Source: Babylonia areolata
Taxonomy: Eukaryota; Mollusca; Gastropoda; Neogastropoda; Buccinidae
DNA length: 64,000 bases
NCBI RefSeq assembly: GCF_041734735.1
Contig: NC_134901.1
Coordinates: 29,124,857 to 29,188,856, forward strand
Reading direction: 5' to 3'
Numbering within the stretch: position 1 is the stretch's first letter; each line of letters opens with the position of its first letter. Position numbers and translations under genes: made by a program. Positions 11,401 through 25,200 of the stretch are shown one piece after another. The notes beneath the pieces were generated by a model. That model made no database searches. It was not told the DNA's origin and saw only the letters and a program-made list of their open reading frames with translations.

Positions 11401-12654
11401 GGACACAGTTTTGAAAAAGTGTCACTTGCACTAATGCACCTGCAGGGCAAGAAAGTATTGCTGCGTGATATACCACTGTCTCATTTCTGTATTAAAGTAT
11501 ATCAAACACACACAAAAGCTTGTCACTTATAATCTGGTCTTTATTTTTCAATTTTGTGACAGAGAAATTGTAGCAGATAAAATTTAAAGTGTCATTTGCT
11601 ATGGTATTCTGTACAGCATATATGAAAAACAACAACAAACAAACAAACATATAACACAACCAATCTTATTGTAACATATACAATGTATTATTCTAATTTA
11701 TTCAAAGACATTTAAACAATTTTTTTTTAATACATTTTATGACATTTATTTCACAACAAATGGTAAAGTCATTTCATCAGACATCAAACAAAGCTGATGA
11801 AACAGCTGATGGTGGAATCCTTCAAGTTTTTAAGTCTGATTTAATCCAAATGCAGAGAAGCAAATATTCAGAGGCACATGAGAGTTCACTCAAAGTTTAT
11901 CAGAATATCAAAGTTAGAAGTGACATATGATATATATCACTGGGGTAGATCCCAGTCATTCCATTTTCTACATTTGTAATTCCCTCCATCTTACATCATT
12001 ATACAGGAGGAAAAGTAACTGTACAAGCACTAAACACCCAATCAAAACAAAAACTACACACACACACACACACACATAAAACTCAACTAAAGATATATAT
12101 GAAAACTAAATATCTCAGATGTTATATACCCCAATCATGAAGCTTTGCAGGAACAAACATGCCCAACTCAAAGCCCACCCCACCATTCCTTTGTACAGTT
12201 TTCACTTTTCACACACATCCGTAAAAACCTAAAACACTCAGGAGAGAACTTTGGGCTGGTGTTCAGCTCTGTCACAAGGTCTTCTCCCACTGTACTGGGT
12301 GGTGGTGATGACTCTCAGACCACAACCACATCAACAACAACAGCACTCAGTCACAGCCCTGAACATGCTCATCACTCTCACACAACAAGACACAGGTTCA
12401 GCCTTGCCAATGACAACTTGTCCGTGGCACTGAAAGCCCTTCCTATGAAGTAACAAATACCCTCAGCTTATTATCACATCTGAATGACTAGCACCCAGAC
12501 CACCACTCACAGCACAATGGAATGGTGGAGACGCCTGGGACATCCACAGCTATCCAACTTTCTGCTTAGACAGTCACTCATGTTCCATGATCTGGCCACC
12601 ACCAGACACTTCCACCTGTGTCTGCTTCATCAATGATCATCAAGCAATACAATA

Positions 12655-12930
12655 TACAGCAGTCTTCCTTCAGCCTCTGTTGACAATTTCAGTCCCACTG
12701 ACACTGTACGAACAGTCTTCTTTCAGCCACTGTTGACTATTCCAGTCCTACTGACACAGTACAAAAAGCAGTATTCCTTCAGCTTCTGTAGACTATTTCA
12801 GTCCCACTGACACTGTACGAATAACAGTCTTCCTTCAGCCTCTGTTAACTATTCAAGTCCTACCGACACAGTACAAATAGTCTTCTGTCAGCCTCTGTTG
12901 ACTATTCCAGTGATGCTGACACAATACAAC
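12655..12930. repeat. Tandem repeat, about 55-base unit, five copies
   Basis: Units start near 12660, 12713, 12769, 12825 and 12881 and share CAGTCTTCCTTCAGCCTCTG, TTGACTATT and CTGACAC(T/A)GTAC. Divergence between units is moderate, so the array is old. Confidence 0.85.
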
Positions 12931-13569
12931 CAACTTGGCTGGTGACCACGCTACTTCTACCCGTGTCCGCTATGCAAGTGATCATCACAATGCATCCATC
13001 TGGCATCTGCTCTCTCCGAGATCAACCCAAACCACACACACAGAGAGGTTTTTTGGAAGAAACCATATATTGTGCATTGTTTTCTGGTCCTCTCCCTTCC
13101 ACCCCCCCTTACCCCACCACGGTAAAACTGAGGATCAATAATCTACAGAGTGGTTATGGATTTAACAGTGATAACACGCCCAACAAGGCAACCCCAAAGA
13201 GCCAGTGAAAACACACAACCTGGCTGACTCGTAAGTGTCACATCCAAGGTTTCTCCCTTTTTGAATCTCTTGTCATTGTTCAGTCACCGTACAATCATGT
13301 TCAGACGGCTGCATTTGCATGTCTTCAGCACATTATCAACATGCAGGAAAAATATCCGTCCATGTGCTCAACAAAAGCAGTGCTGTGAAAAGTATATTTA
13401 AAAAAACATTTGATGTTGAAATATTTGCTTAAAACAGAATTTTTTTTTTTTTAAATTTGCTCAGCATAAAACACCAATATCAGAGAGAAAAAAAACACAC
13501 ACAAAAAAAGGGATTTCTAAGGAATCTGCACATGCTTGACACCGACAGCAGTATGCACAATTTTCAACA

Positions 13570-13790
13570 AACAAAAAAACAAATAACAATACCTATATAG
13601 CACTCAATCTTGTGCAGAGACAAATCAAAGTGCTTTCACACCAGTCATTCACACGCATGCATAGCTCTAAAACTGGAGAAACCAAAGACAAGGAAGAGGC
13701 AGGGGAAGGAGGCTATCTTGAGAACAGGTGGATTTTAAGGCCAGACTTAAAGAGCTGAGTGCGGGGACCTGACAAAGCGAAATCCATCCA
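13570..13790 (-). mobile_element. CR1/L2-like LINE, 3' end only
   Basis: Matches the 3' part of the LINE copies at 26685-27875 and 35190-35920. Shared blocks include TTGTGCAGAGACAAATCAAA, GGCAGGGGAAGGAGG and AAGGCCAGACTTAAAGAGCT. Strongly 5'-truncated with no usable coding sequence. Confidence 0.75.
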
Positions 13791-13954
13791 AAATCATGAA
13801 AGATCATTGTTCCATGACCACTACTCCCCTGCCCCTGCCACTGATGACTGATTCAGCAGCCATGAAGCTGAAAGAGAAATTGAGAGAGACACACAAGCCA
13901 CTACATGTGTATAAGCTGCATGTGGGTGCAACAAACGCAGCTCCACAGCCTCAC

Positions 13955-14225
13955 TTCAAAGAAAGGCTCTTCAAGTCTGCGGAGTAGTATAAAGACTGTA
14001 GAGCAGCGAAAATACAAAGTACACATTAACAGACCCCAAAAAGAAAGACCACTGAAGACTGCAGAGCAGCGTCAGTACACTGTATACACTAACAGGCTCC
14101 TAAAAGAAAAGCTCTTAAAGAGTGCAGAGCAGAGTAAAATACACAGTACACACTAACAGATCCCTAAAAGAAAGGCTGTTAAAGACTGCAGAGCAGTATC
14201 AGAACATAGTACACATTACTGGCCC
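13955..14225. repeat. Tandem repeat, about 63-base unit, four copies
   Basis: Units contain ACTGCAGAGCAGCGTCAGTA, ACACTAACAG and CTAAAAGAAAGGCTCTTAAAG. It lies 1.5 to 1.8 kb beyond the DNAJA2 stop, possibly within its 3'UTR. Confidence 0.85.
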
Positions 14226-15544
14226 CAACAAACTGTACTTCCAAAACAGACACCCAAACAGATCAACAAACCAATCCCTTATGGCCTCCTCCATCTACTT
14301 ACATGCCTCAGAGATGGGGAAGGCAGGGCAAGGCTGTTGGAAACAGTCATGTACACTCTGCAAATATGTCTGCGTTCAGGGCAAGGTTATCAACACGGAG
14401 ACTGATCACAGCTTGGTCCAGAAACCCAGAAAGAACACTGGTACACTTTCGCTGCACAGGTCTGTACGTTGAACCCCATCAACATGGTGGTCAAGACACA
14501 AGGCTGACCAACAAACATCTCTCCAAGCAGCAGCACAGCGAAGAGCAGCAATAAACTGATAAGCACAGGGCCCTGACTACAAATGCATTGCTGAGGTGCA
14601 GCATGACAATGTTCAAACTGATCAACCCGGTTGACAAAAGGAGCTCCAACTTGTCACCATCACCTCATCTTCATTGATCACTTTCATCCCACTGGCTAGT
14701 TTCTTTCAGCAGTGATGAAACAAAATGGGTTTTTGAGATATAGTATCAATGACATTTTTCTCAGTAATAACAACAACACTTCACATACTGCCCTTTCATC
14801 ATCTGTCAGAGACCCCTCTATGTGCTTTATCAAATCCTTATTTTCATTCTTATTCGGGGCTCCAAGCACCACATTGTTCACAAAGCCTCATGACTCATTT
14901 ACATCCAAGGTTTACATCAGTCTTATTTGTCAAGTCGGTTGCTCTGGTGTCAATATAAAAACAGAGCAAATACTCTGGTAACAGCTTTCTAGGGTTTGAC
15001 ATGACAGGGTACATGGTGCTAAATCTGAGTCTTTTACCTGAAGCACAAGCCTTATTTTTTGTTCTGGCATTTTCTACAGCTGCAGTCTTTCTTTAAGTGT
15101 AGACACTATTTAGCTCCAGCACTGCTGTAGGTGAGGTCTTGTCAGCACTTTGTATAATGCAAAAACGGCCATTCAAAATAACCCATACAATGCACCATTA
15201 CATTCATATCCTCAGGACTGTCACTACTTTGCCCAAATACGGAAATACATGACACAAGCTCTTTCTTGGGGGTGAGGGGGAGAGGGAGTGGAGGGGACAC
15301 AAAACAAAAACACACACACTTGTAAATGACAGTCTAATAAAACACATTCTCTTTCCTTAAAAAAACAACAGATAAATAATAAGTAAAATGAACGCAAACT
15401 CAAAAGACAAACAATACACAAAATATTTTCTTTTGGAAAGGCAATGGAATATATTTAAAAAAATAATAATAAAAAAAAGGATAAATATACCAAACATCCC
15501 TGTGATGGAGAAGGTGGGGAAAAAATGAATACACAAAACACTCA

Positions 15545-15585
15545 GCACACACACACACACACAGTCACACACACACAGTTGCTGT

Positions 15586-15616
<31 letters not shown>

Positions 15617-15715
15617 GCTGTCACAAACAACGCACACACACACACACACAGTCAATGTCTCACACACACGCACACACAGAGTTGCTCAAACACAAACACA
15701 CACACACACACAGGG
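15545..15715. repeat. (CA)n microsatellite cluster
   Basis: Four or five CA blocks separated by AGTTGCTGTCA-like spacers. It lies directly beyond the DNAJA2 stop codon, so it is probably transcribed in the 3'UTR. Confidence 0.95.
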
Positions 15716-15725
15716 AGGGAGAGGG

Positions 15726-16148
15726 TTACTGGTGGGCACACTGCACACGAGGGCCGGGCCCGGCGTCATCATCGTCTTCGTGGTAGGCCTCCCCGCGCCC
15801 ACTGCCACCCTCCTGGGTGCCGTCAAAGTCCACCAGGTTCACCTCCTCCACATGCTCTCCCTCAGGCAGCTCCACCACCGGCCGCTTCCCCAGCAGACTC
15901 TCCAGCTCCTGCAAGTTTCAGTTTCACTTTCTCAAGGAGGCGTCACTGTGTTCAGACAAATCCATATACGCTACAGCACATCTGCTTGGCAGATGCTTGA
16001 CAGCAGCATAACCTTACGCCATTGTCAGGCCTTGAGTGCATGCTTATATACTTGAGTATCTTTCAGAGTGCACACACACACATCTGAAAACACACTTCTT
16101 TCATGTGCAACACCCCTGCGCCATTCCGTTTTTCTTCTTGTTGCATAC

Positions 16149-16187
<39 letters not shown>

Positions 16188-16204
16188 TGAGAGAGAGAGA
16201 GAGA

Positions 16205-16237
<33 letters not shown>

Positions 16238-19200
16238 TGTGTGTGTGTGTGTGTAATAAAATGTGAGTGTGTGTGATGTGTTCCCACTTTTGTAAAGAGC
16301 TTAGAGTACTATTTAGGGAAGTGGCACTGTTTAAATTATCATTATCACCATCATCATCATTATTATCATTATAACTATTATTATTATTATTATCATTATT
16401 ATTATTATCAATCTGGTCAGGATGTTCCTCTGCTGGACATCCTACTGTGCTGAGATTGTGTCACACTCATCTTTGCAAGGAGCCATGGCACATAACTAAC
16501 ACTATGACCTGAAAATGCAACGGACATCCCAGCGTCAACCAGGCTGAGAGATACACCTGCACTATTGTACAGCAAATTTGAGCAACACTGCCAAAGACTC
16601 TCAACTGTGTGGTCCCAGTCTTCTCATTTGAGCTCCTAGTACACTCAGCTCTGGGCAGGAGCTGGCCACAGACCGAAAAGCCCCCATCTCTGATGGTGAT
16701 CGAACATTCTGACTTCAGGCTTTATCATGTCCTCATAAAATCAGGAAAATTTCCTTGCACGCACGTAAAAACACAAAATACAGTCGTCAGTCCACAACTG
16801 TAACCAATTCGGCACAGCGGCTTAGCTGAAAAACTGGACTGAGTCACTTAATACACAAACAACCAAAACACCACAAGAGGCTGGCCGCTGGACATCAACT
16901 GACAGAACAGCCAACAGCAACTGCTACAGGACAGGAAACCATGCTCACCTTCAATTTGGCCTCGTCCACAAAGTTGTTGGCAGGGAAGGTGATGTCAAAC
17001 TTGATGTACAGGTTGCCCTTGTCAAACGGATTCCTGTACTTGGGCATGCCCTCTCCAACCACTGTCTTCATCATCCCTGTGAGCAAGGGGACAACGTGAT
17101 ACAACACTCATGGAGCAATCATTCTGACAAAGGTTGTTGGGTTGTTTTTTTTAATCACCACCACCACACACTGACAAAGGATCTCTTTGGCAAAGTATCA
17201 TTTCTTCAAACAGATACCACTAAGCTTGTTAGCAACTGCCTTAACTGTTCTGACTTTATGTCAGCTCTCACCTACAGTCAATGCCATTCACAAGTTTTAA
17301 TGTTTCAAAAAATGCTATTCAAAATATCTTTATGGTCAATTCTCATTTCTCAATTTTTCATCTCATTCTTATGGTGAAAATTTAAAGCTAAAATCCACAA
17401 AAGAAAATCTTTTATTTTTTAAACAGAAAAAGAATAGAAAAAAACCCCAACAAATTCAAACTATTCTTAAAATCAAACTGAAAAACTACCACCAATCACA
17501 TCTGCCAACCTTTTAAAGCAGTCACACAACCCTCTCATAACACCAAAAACAATCTACCTTTTAAGTTGACGTTCAAAGTTGAGAGAAGCAGTCTTGTACA
17601 ATGGATAACGGTCTGTCAGCCCCACACAAGCAGCCACAATAAAAACAGACACCAGTGACTGAGCACATAACAGACACCACTGACTGAGCACATAACAGAC
17701 ACCACTGAGCACGTAACAGACACACTGAGCACGTAACGGACACCACTGCCTGAGCACACAACAAGCCAACATAACAACAGACACAAGTGACTGAGCACAT
17801 AACAACAGACACCAGTGACTGAGCACATAACAAGCCAACATAACAACAGACACCAGTGACTGAGCACATAACAACAGACACCAGTGACTGAGCACATAAC
17901 AACATCACAACAGACACCAGTGACTGAGCACACAACAACATAACAACAGACACCAGTGACTGAGCACACAACAACATCACAACAGACACCAGTGACTGAG
18001 CACACAACATCACAACAGACACCAGTGACTGAGCACACAACATCACAACAGACACCAGTGACTGAGCACATAACAAGCCAACATAACAACAGACACCAGT
18101 GACTGAGCACACAACAACATCACAACAGACACCAGTGACTGAGCACACAACAACATCACAACAGACACCAGTGACTGAGCACACAACAACATCACAACAG
18201 ACACCAGTGACTGAGCACACAACAACATAACAACAGACACCAGTGACTGAGCACACAACAACATCACAACAGACACCAGTGACTGAGCACACAACAACAT
18301 CACAACAGACACCAGTGACTGAGCACACAACAACATCACAACAGACACCAGTGACTGAGCACACAACAACATCACAACAGACACCAGTGACTGAGCACAC
18401 AACAACATCACAACAGACACCAGTGACTGAGCACACAACATCACAACAGACACCAGTGACTGAGCACACAACAACATCACAACAGACACCAGTGACTGAG
18501 CACACAACATCACAACAGACACCAGTGACTGAGCACATAACAAGCCAACATAACAACAGACACCAGTGACTGAACATACCACAACATTACAGACACCAGT
18601 GATTGAGAAAACAACAATCCAACATAACAAAAGACACCAGTGACTGAACACACAACATAACAGACACCAGTGACTGAACACACAACATAACAGCTGACAC
18701 CATTGACCAAGCACACAACAAGCCAACATAACATACCAACAGACACCATTGACCAAGCACACAACAAGCCAACATAACATACTAACAGACACCAGTGACC
18801 AAGCACACAACAAGCCAACATAACATACCAACAGACACCAGTGACCAAGCACACAACAAGCCAACATAACATACCAACAGACACCAGTGACCAAGCACAC
18901 AACAAGCCAACATAACATACTGACAGACACCAGTGACCAAGCACACAACAAGCCAACATAACATACCAACAGACACCATTGACCAAGCACACAACAAGCC
19001 AACATAACATACCAACAGACACCAGTGACCAAGCACACAACAAGCCAACATAACATACCAACAGACACCAGTGACCGAGCACCGACCTGGATGAACCACC
19101 TCCCCAGGCGGGTTGGACACCAGGAGGTCACGGCCATCCAGCTGCTTGACAACAAAGCTGAAGCCACACAGGGCCTCTGTCAGGCCAATGGTCTTGGTCA

Positions 19201-22200
19201 TGTACAGGCTGCTGCCACTCCTGGTGAACACCTCATGCTCCTTCTGCTGCAGGATGATGATCACATCTCCCGGCTCCACACCAGGCTGCAACAGCAAACG
19301 TGGCAACAATTTCTCTTTTAGACACTGTAGTCACAGCAAACGTAGCAACAACGTCTCTTTTAGACAAAGAAAAGTATTCACAGCAAACGTGGCAACAACT
19401 TCTCGTTTAGACATATTAAAGTATCTACAGCAACTGTGGCAACAACTTCTCGTTTAGACATATCTAAGTATTAACTGCAAATGTGGCAACAATTTCTATA
19501 GACTGTGTTTTTGTATCTTGCATCTTGTGTACCTTCGTTTGTCAAAGGCTTTATCAGTGACAGAAAGGACTGTTGGTATCCTCATATAAGTAAGAGATTA
19601 TGTCCACTTAAAAAAGTGTGTATGTGTGTGTGTGTAATGCGTGCATATTAGTGTGTAATCAAGCTGAAGTAAATGCATCCAAATCTACACAGAATGCAGA
19701 AAGACAGCAGAAAAACACTGCAGTGGCAGGTGCCGGATTGGGGAAGTGCCCTAATAGGAGAATGCAGTTTTGAACCCGCTGTCAAAACAGGTGGTAACTG
19801 ACAATACATTAATCAATGTCGTCATATAACTTACCCCCCAAAAGAAGACCTATAATGTAAAATAAATCAAGCAAACAAAATCGACGGGCTCACCACTTGA
19901 TCACCCTCTCCCCTGAAAGGAATCTTCTGTTCGTGGCTCATGCCTTTGTCGACGTGCACCTCCAGGATCTTGGATTCCTTAGCCACCTTCTTGCCCTTGC
20001 ACTCCTTGCACTTGTCTCGCTCGCTGAAGCTCTCTCCTGCAACCAGCACCCACAACCCAAGCTCTCATCGACATCAACACTGTGAAAAATGATGACCGTG
20101 ATGCAGCAGGGGATCTCCAAAGCATCACTGTGTTGGACTGTATTGTATCGTGCTGTGTTGTATTGTGTGTTATTGTACTGTATTGTTCTGTATCATACTA
20201 CTTTCTCTCACAAGTTTTAACTTATTTGTGTGAAATCTGGGCAGCTCTCCACACAGACAGCGCATGGCAATAGTGCAGTGTCACCCATCCTTTTATTTTC
20301 CCTTTTAAAGAAGATTTTAGTGAATACTTTGACATAAACTCAACACATGTTAGGAAGGAGGAGAAACGACACAAACTGTTGTCCTCCCTTTCAATCACGC
20401 TGGTTCCAAATCTGAATGAATGTTCAGCTCATATTATATGATGTACTCTTGCGCTGAAATCTACCATGAGCTTTGGCCAAACGCCACACAAAAAGCAAAG
20501 AGAAATCTCCCCCCCCCCCCACCCCTACATACCTTTTTAAAAAATAATTTATATTTGATCTGGGTGACTGCAACTTCAGAAATAGGTCACATTATTTAAA
20601 GTAAAATGAACATTAACTCTACAAACATACAAATGAAAAATGCTCATAGTTCTGATCACTCAGCACTGTACTTATAAGAAAGCTTTAAAGGATACCAATG
20701 AATGCACATTTTCAAAAAAAATTCACTTTAACACTGAACTGTATTTCAAACCTTCTTCAACTTAAATGAAGCCTCCAAGAAGACCAGCAGAACCATACAC
20801 CACTCACACACACACCAATACACACACACACACACACACCAACATACACATCACCAAACATACACACATCAACACACACACACACACACACACCAACACA
20901 CACACACACATCGACATATACACACATGACCACCCACACACATACACACGCATCAACACACACACACGTAACCACCCACACACATACACACACACACACA
21001 CCAGCACACACACACAACACACACCAACACCAATATACACACACAAACACACATACACATCAACGAACACACACACACACACCAACACAAGCACACATCA
21101 ACACACACATACACAAACAGCTCACACTCACTCACCAACACACACACCAGCACACACATATAACACATGCTTACACACACACACATCAACACCACACACA
21201 CACACACACACAAATCAACACACACACATACACACACAACACACACACTGTCCCTGGATGCCCTTACCTTCCCCTTGACAGTCGGGACATATACTCTGCA
21301 TCTGCTGCACCATGCCTGGCCCCAGCTGCCGTAACGTCACCTTCACCCCACGACCGCTGCATGTGCGACACCGCACCATCGCTCCGGGCTTGCCACCAGC
21401 CCTGCCCGCACCAACATCACAGTCAACATGACTTGTTGCCATTGACTTCATTTATTACAACTAACATGATCTGTTGCCACTGACGTCCTCATTTATTACA
21501 GCCAACATGATTTGTTTCCATTCACTTCCTCATTCATTTCTACTATGCATGAGAGAAAATAAAGTTTGTTAAATTGCACAAAAGTAACCAGTTTATATTG
21601 TTTGATTTTTTTTAAAACCCTGTAAGGACTGAAATAAGTAAACCAAATACCAACAAAACACAAAACTGAAAAAAGAAGAAAAGGATTATTTTTCAAATCA
21701 TAATAATCTGATGTTAAAGAAGATAAGAGAAAAAAGAAATCTAACACTGCAACAGTAACACTGATACAGAAAGTCACACTGGTTATGTAATTCAACAGAT
21801 ACTGCAAAGGAAGAAAATAGAAAAAACAACAACTAAAGAACTTGTCTCTTGATTGTCATTCTTGAGCGATACATCTCCCCACCCCGCATTATAACATGGC
21901 TGGAAAAGTGGCAGTCACTCAGAGTGCCATTGGCTCCGTAAAGAGCAGCCTAGTGGATGCAAAATGTAAAGAGCAGCCTAGTGAATGCAGATTGGTGGGA
22001 GAGTTTCCATTTCAGTTTCAAGGAGGTGTCAAGTGTGCAGATTGGCCCATGTACGTTACACCACATCTGCCAAAAGAAAAGAAAAAAAAAAGAAAAAAAA
22101 AGTAGATACCTGATCTTGGCATAAAACTAACACACTGATTAGGCCTTGAGAACTTACCCTAGGTTTATCTAAGACATGAACAAATGATGAAGAGAGTAAA

Positions 22201-25200
22201 ATATTTCAAATACCGTAATGTGCGCACACGCACACACACAAACACTCTCACTGACACCAACATGCAAACGCACACAAACACATGAAGTAGGAAAGAAATG
22301 AGCAGGACAATACCACAAACACCGAGTCAAAAGACCTGTCACCACTAAATAAAGGTGTCACTCTCAATCTAACAGCAACACAACACAAATTTCCACCTAC
22401 CCATTGCATTTTTTGCAGATCACAGTTTTGCTGAGCTGAAGTTTGGATGTCTTGCCATTGTACATATCTTCTAATGATACTCTGAAACCATAAAGACATA
22501 AATGATAAAAGATAATCATAAATGTACACATATGAAATATAAGATAACACCACATATAGATAGCATCAAAATCCTTGAAAAATTGAAAGACTGAAAATAT
22601 AAAAAGCATTTTTTTCAAGACGTCTGGCCAGTTAACAACTCTGGCAAAATTTTAACAGCTTGTAATAACACTTTCAGGGATTAACACAAGCACTGGTAGA
22701 AGTCTTGTCAGCCTATATCACCCTCATGCCTGTAAGCTCAAATAGTACTTAAAAGATTCTAGTTCAGTGGTTGATAAAAGACCTCCAGATATATGTATAC
22801 TTGTTTAAGGTACTGTGTTCATGTGCTTAAAATAAAGTGGAAGAATTTAAACTGTCAAGTGCAAGAATATCCTGGGATAGTTTGTTTGAGCATTATGCAC
22901 CTGACTGTTTTCATCAAGAACTTGTGTTTTCATTTTGCAATGTAAGATAACAAGCACACAATTATCCTTTTTACATACAACTCTATCACTATTTCTGATT
23001 AAAAAACAAACAAACCGACAACAACAGAGGACTGAAAGTTTTTATGCAGGCCAACATATATTGACAGATCAGTGAAGTCATAGTTTCATGGTTGCTAAGC
23101 TTGTGAACTGGTTAAGCAATCAAGTTACTTACTTAGTAGAAATACCAGTTACTATGCCTTGACATTTTCCGTTTTATTTATCAACTTCAAGCTCTGTTCT
23201 GTTCTTCAAGTTCTGTACCTTATCAGTAATAGTCAGTTACAGATACACATGAAGGATTATTTTGTGCTTGTTGTTCTATGTTGCAAAATATAAATACTTT
23301 AAGTAACATTATACTAACAACGCTTTAACACTCATCATAATCAAACAACGGCTTACCTCAGAGGGTGAATAGTGTCTTCTCCACGCTGTCTGCGGTTGCG
23401 TCCGCCTCCACCCATTCCCGGGAATCCAAAGAAGCCACCAAATAGATCTTCAAACATGCTGGCCCCTCCAAAACCACCACCTGTAATCATGAGTACAAAG
23501 TACAACAAATTATGAACCCCACCAAATCTGTCTTTGAAACTTCCTGTGTTTACCGTTCTTCACAGGCAGCTTAACACACTTCAAACCAAAAATAGAAAAT
23601 CTGCAAGATAATAGTGAATACTTCTTCAAATAGAAAAAGAACTGCACTATGTTAGTGATTCTGTACTTGCTGAGAAAAGTGCCTGAGATGTAAAGAATAT
23701 TCACCTCCTCCTCCCCCTTCTTTCAGCCCGTCCATGCCATAGCGATCGTAAGTCTGTCTCTTTTCTGGGTCTGACAGTACCTCATAGGCAAAGCTGATCT
23801 CTTTAAACTGAAAACAGAATCACACACTGATTATTGACATGCGAATGTTTCCACTTCCATGTACAAATCACAAAATATTACAGCAAATTCAGTCATATAA
23901 TCTATATTAAATATACTAGAATCTGTTCACCAAAATCAACTCCATTATTTACCAGACATTATGTATGGTCATGGAGAAAATGACATTAACACTGTGACAC
24001 ACAACAGTTTTTTGTCCTTTATCTTTTTCTTCTTCACATTGCACAACCAGTTTCAACTTGCTGAATACTCTGTTGTGGTTGGTGCATGCTGGGTAATTTC
24101 ACGTTTCCATAAGTGCATAACCCACGGAACAATGACATGGATTAATTACCAGATCTTTAACTATGTATTTGATCTTTTGCATGAACATACACAAAAAGGA
24201 GGAGTTTGTATTATACTCCATGTTTGGTGTTACATATACTTACCATGTCAAACTGATGCAAACTAGGCCTATTGGTTTGCTCTGCTTGGCCAAATTTCGC
24301 GCGGCTAACAGTGAAAAGACGGGCCCGCCCACTCTCAGCCAATCAAACGCCTCTAAAAGCTATAAGCACTGAATCATTCCGTGGCCATCGAAGAAAATGC
24401 CCCATGAGAACCACGGCGGAGACGTGGGGACGGACGGGCGGGCATTCGAGTTTGACATGGTAAGTATATGTAACACCAAACATGGAGTATAATACAAACT
24501 CCTCCTTTTGGTGTCATATACTGTACCATGTCAAACTGATGCAGAATTTAAAGCAAATGGAGGAGGGCAACACCTACTGGTTCGTATGGGGAGCCCTTGT
24601 AACTGAGACAGCAGCGTTAGCCGCGACAAAGGAAATCCCCTTGGAACCGTCAGCCCTGGTCATATGGAAATTCCTGAGGTAGAAGTTGATGAAGGGATTC
24701 TCAGACCACCAGAAGGCTGCCTCCAAGACATGCTGCGTTGGCACTGAGTGCTGGAAAGCAGCCGAAGTAGCTATGGCCCGCACTTCGTGTGCTCTGGGAT
24801 GAAGACAGCTGATATCCCTGTGTGCATGGTAGTAGGCTCTACGAATGACTTGGGAAACCCAGCGGGAAATGGTGCCTGCAGCGATGTCTTTCTTGTAATT
24901 CTCATTGAGGGAGATGAGCAGACGCCTCTGAAAAGAACGCCTATGGCGAGACCTATCCCAATAATATTTCAGACACCGAACAGGGCAGAGATGCCTATCC
25001 TCATCATCTTGGGCAAGAATATCAGACAAAGGTCTGACCCTCAGAAAGGGGGGAAGGAACCTCAGGGTCTTGGTTCTTAGCCCGAAACTCTGGAAGGAAA
25101 TGAATAGTGATGGAACCATCTCTGTGGAAGGCCAGATCTTGTGGCATTCCACTAAGACCATGCAGCTCGCTTCTGCGACGGCCTGTGGCCAGCCACAGAA

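Noticed and set aside
17573-19167. Minus-strand open frames of 164-374 codons with [18 protein letters not shown]-type repeats
   Set aside because: Translation of the 34/46-base minisatellite in DNAJA2 intron 8; the true exon ends at 19087.
20953-21246. Cys/Val-rich open frames in the CA arrays
   Set aside because: Translations of (CA)n or (GT)n as Cys-Val or His-Thr repeats. The same holds at 15525-16055, 44032-44474 and 48170-48634.
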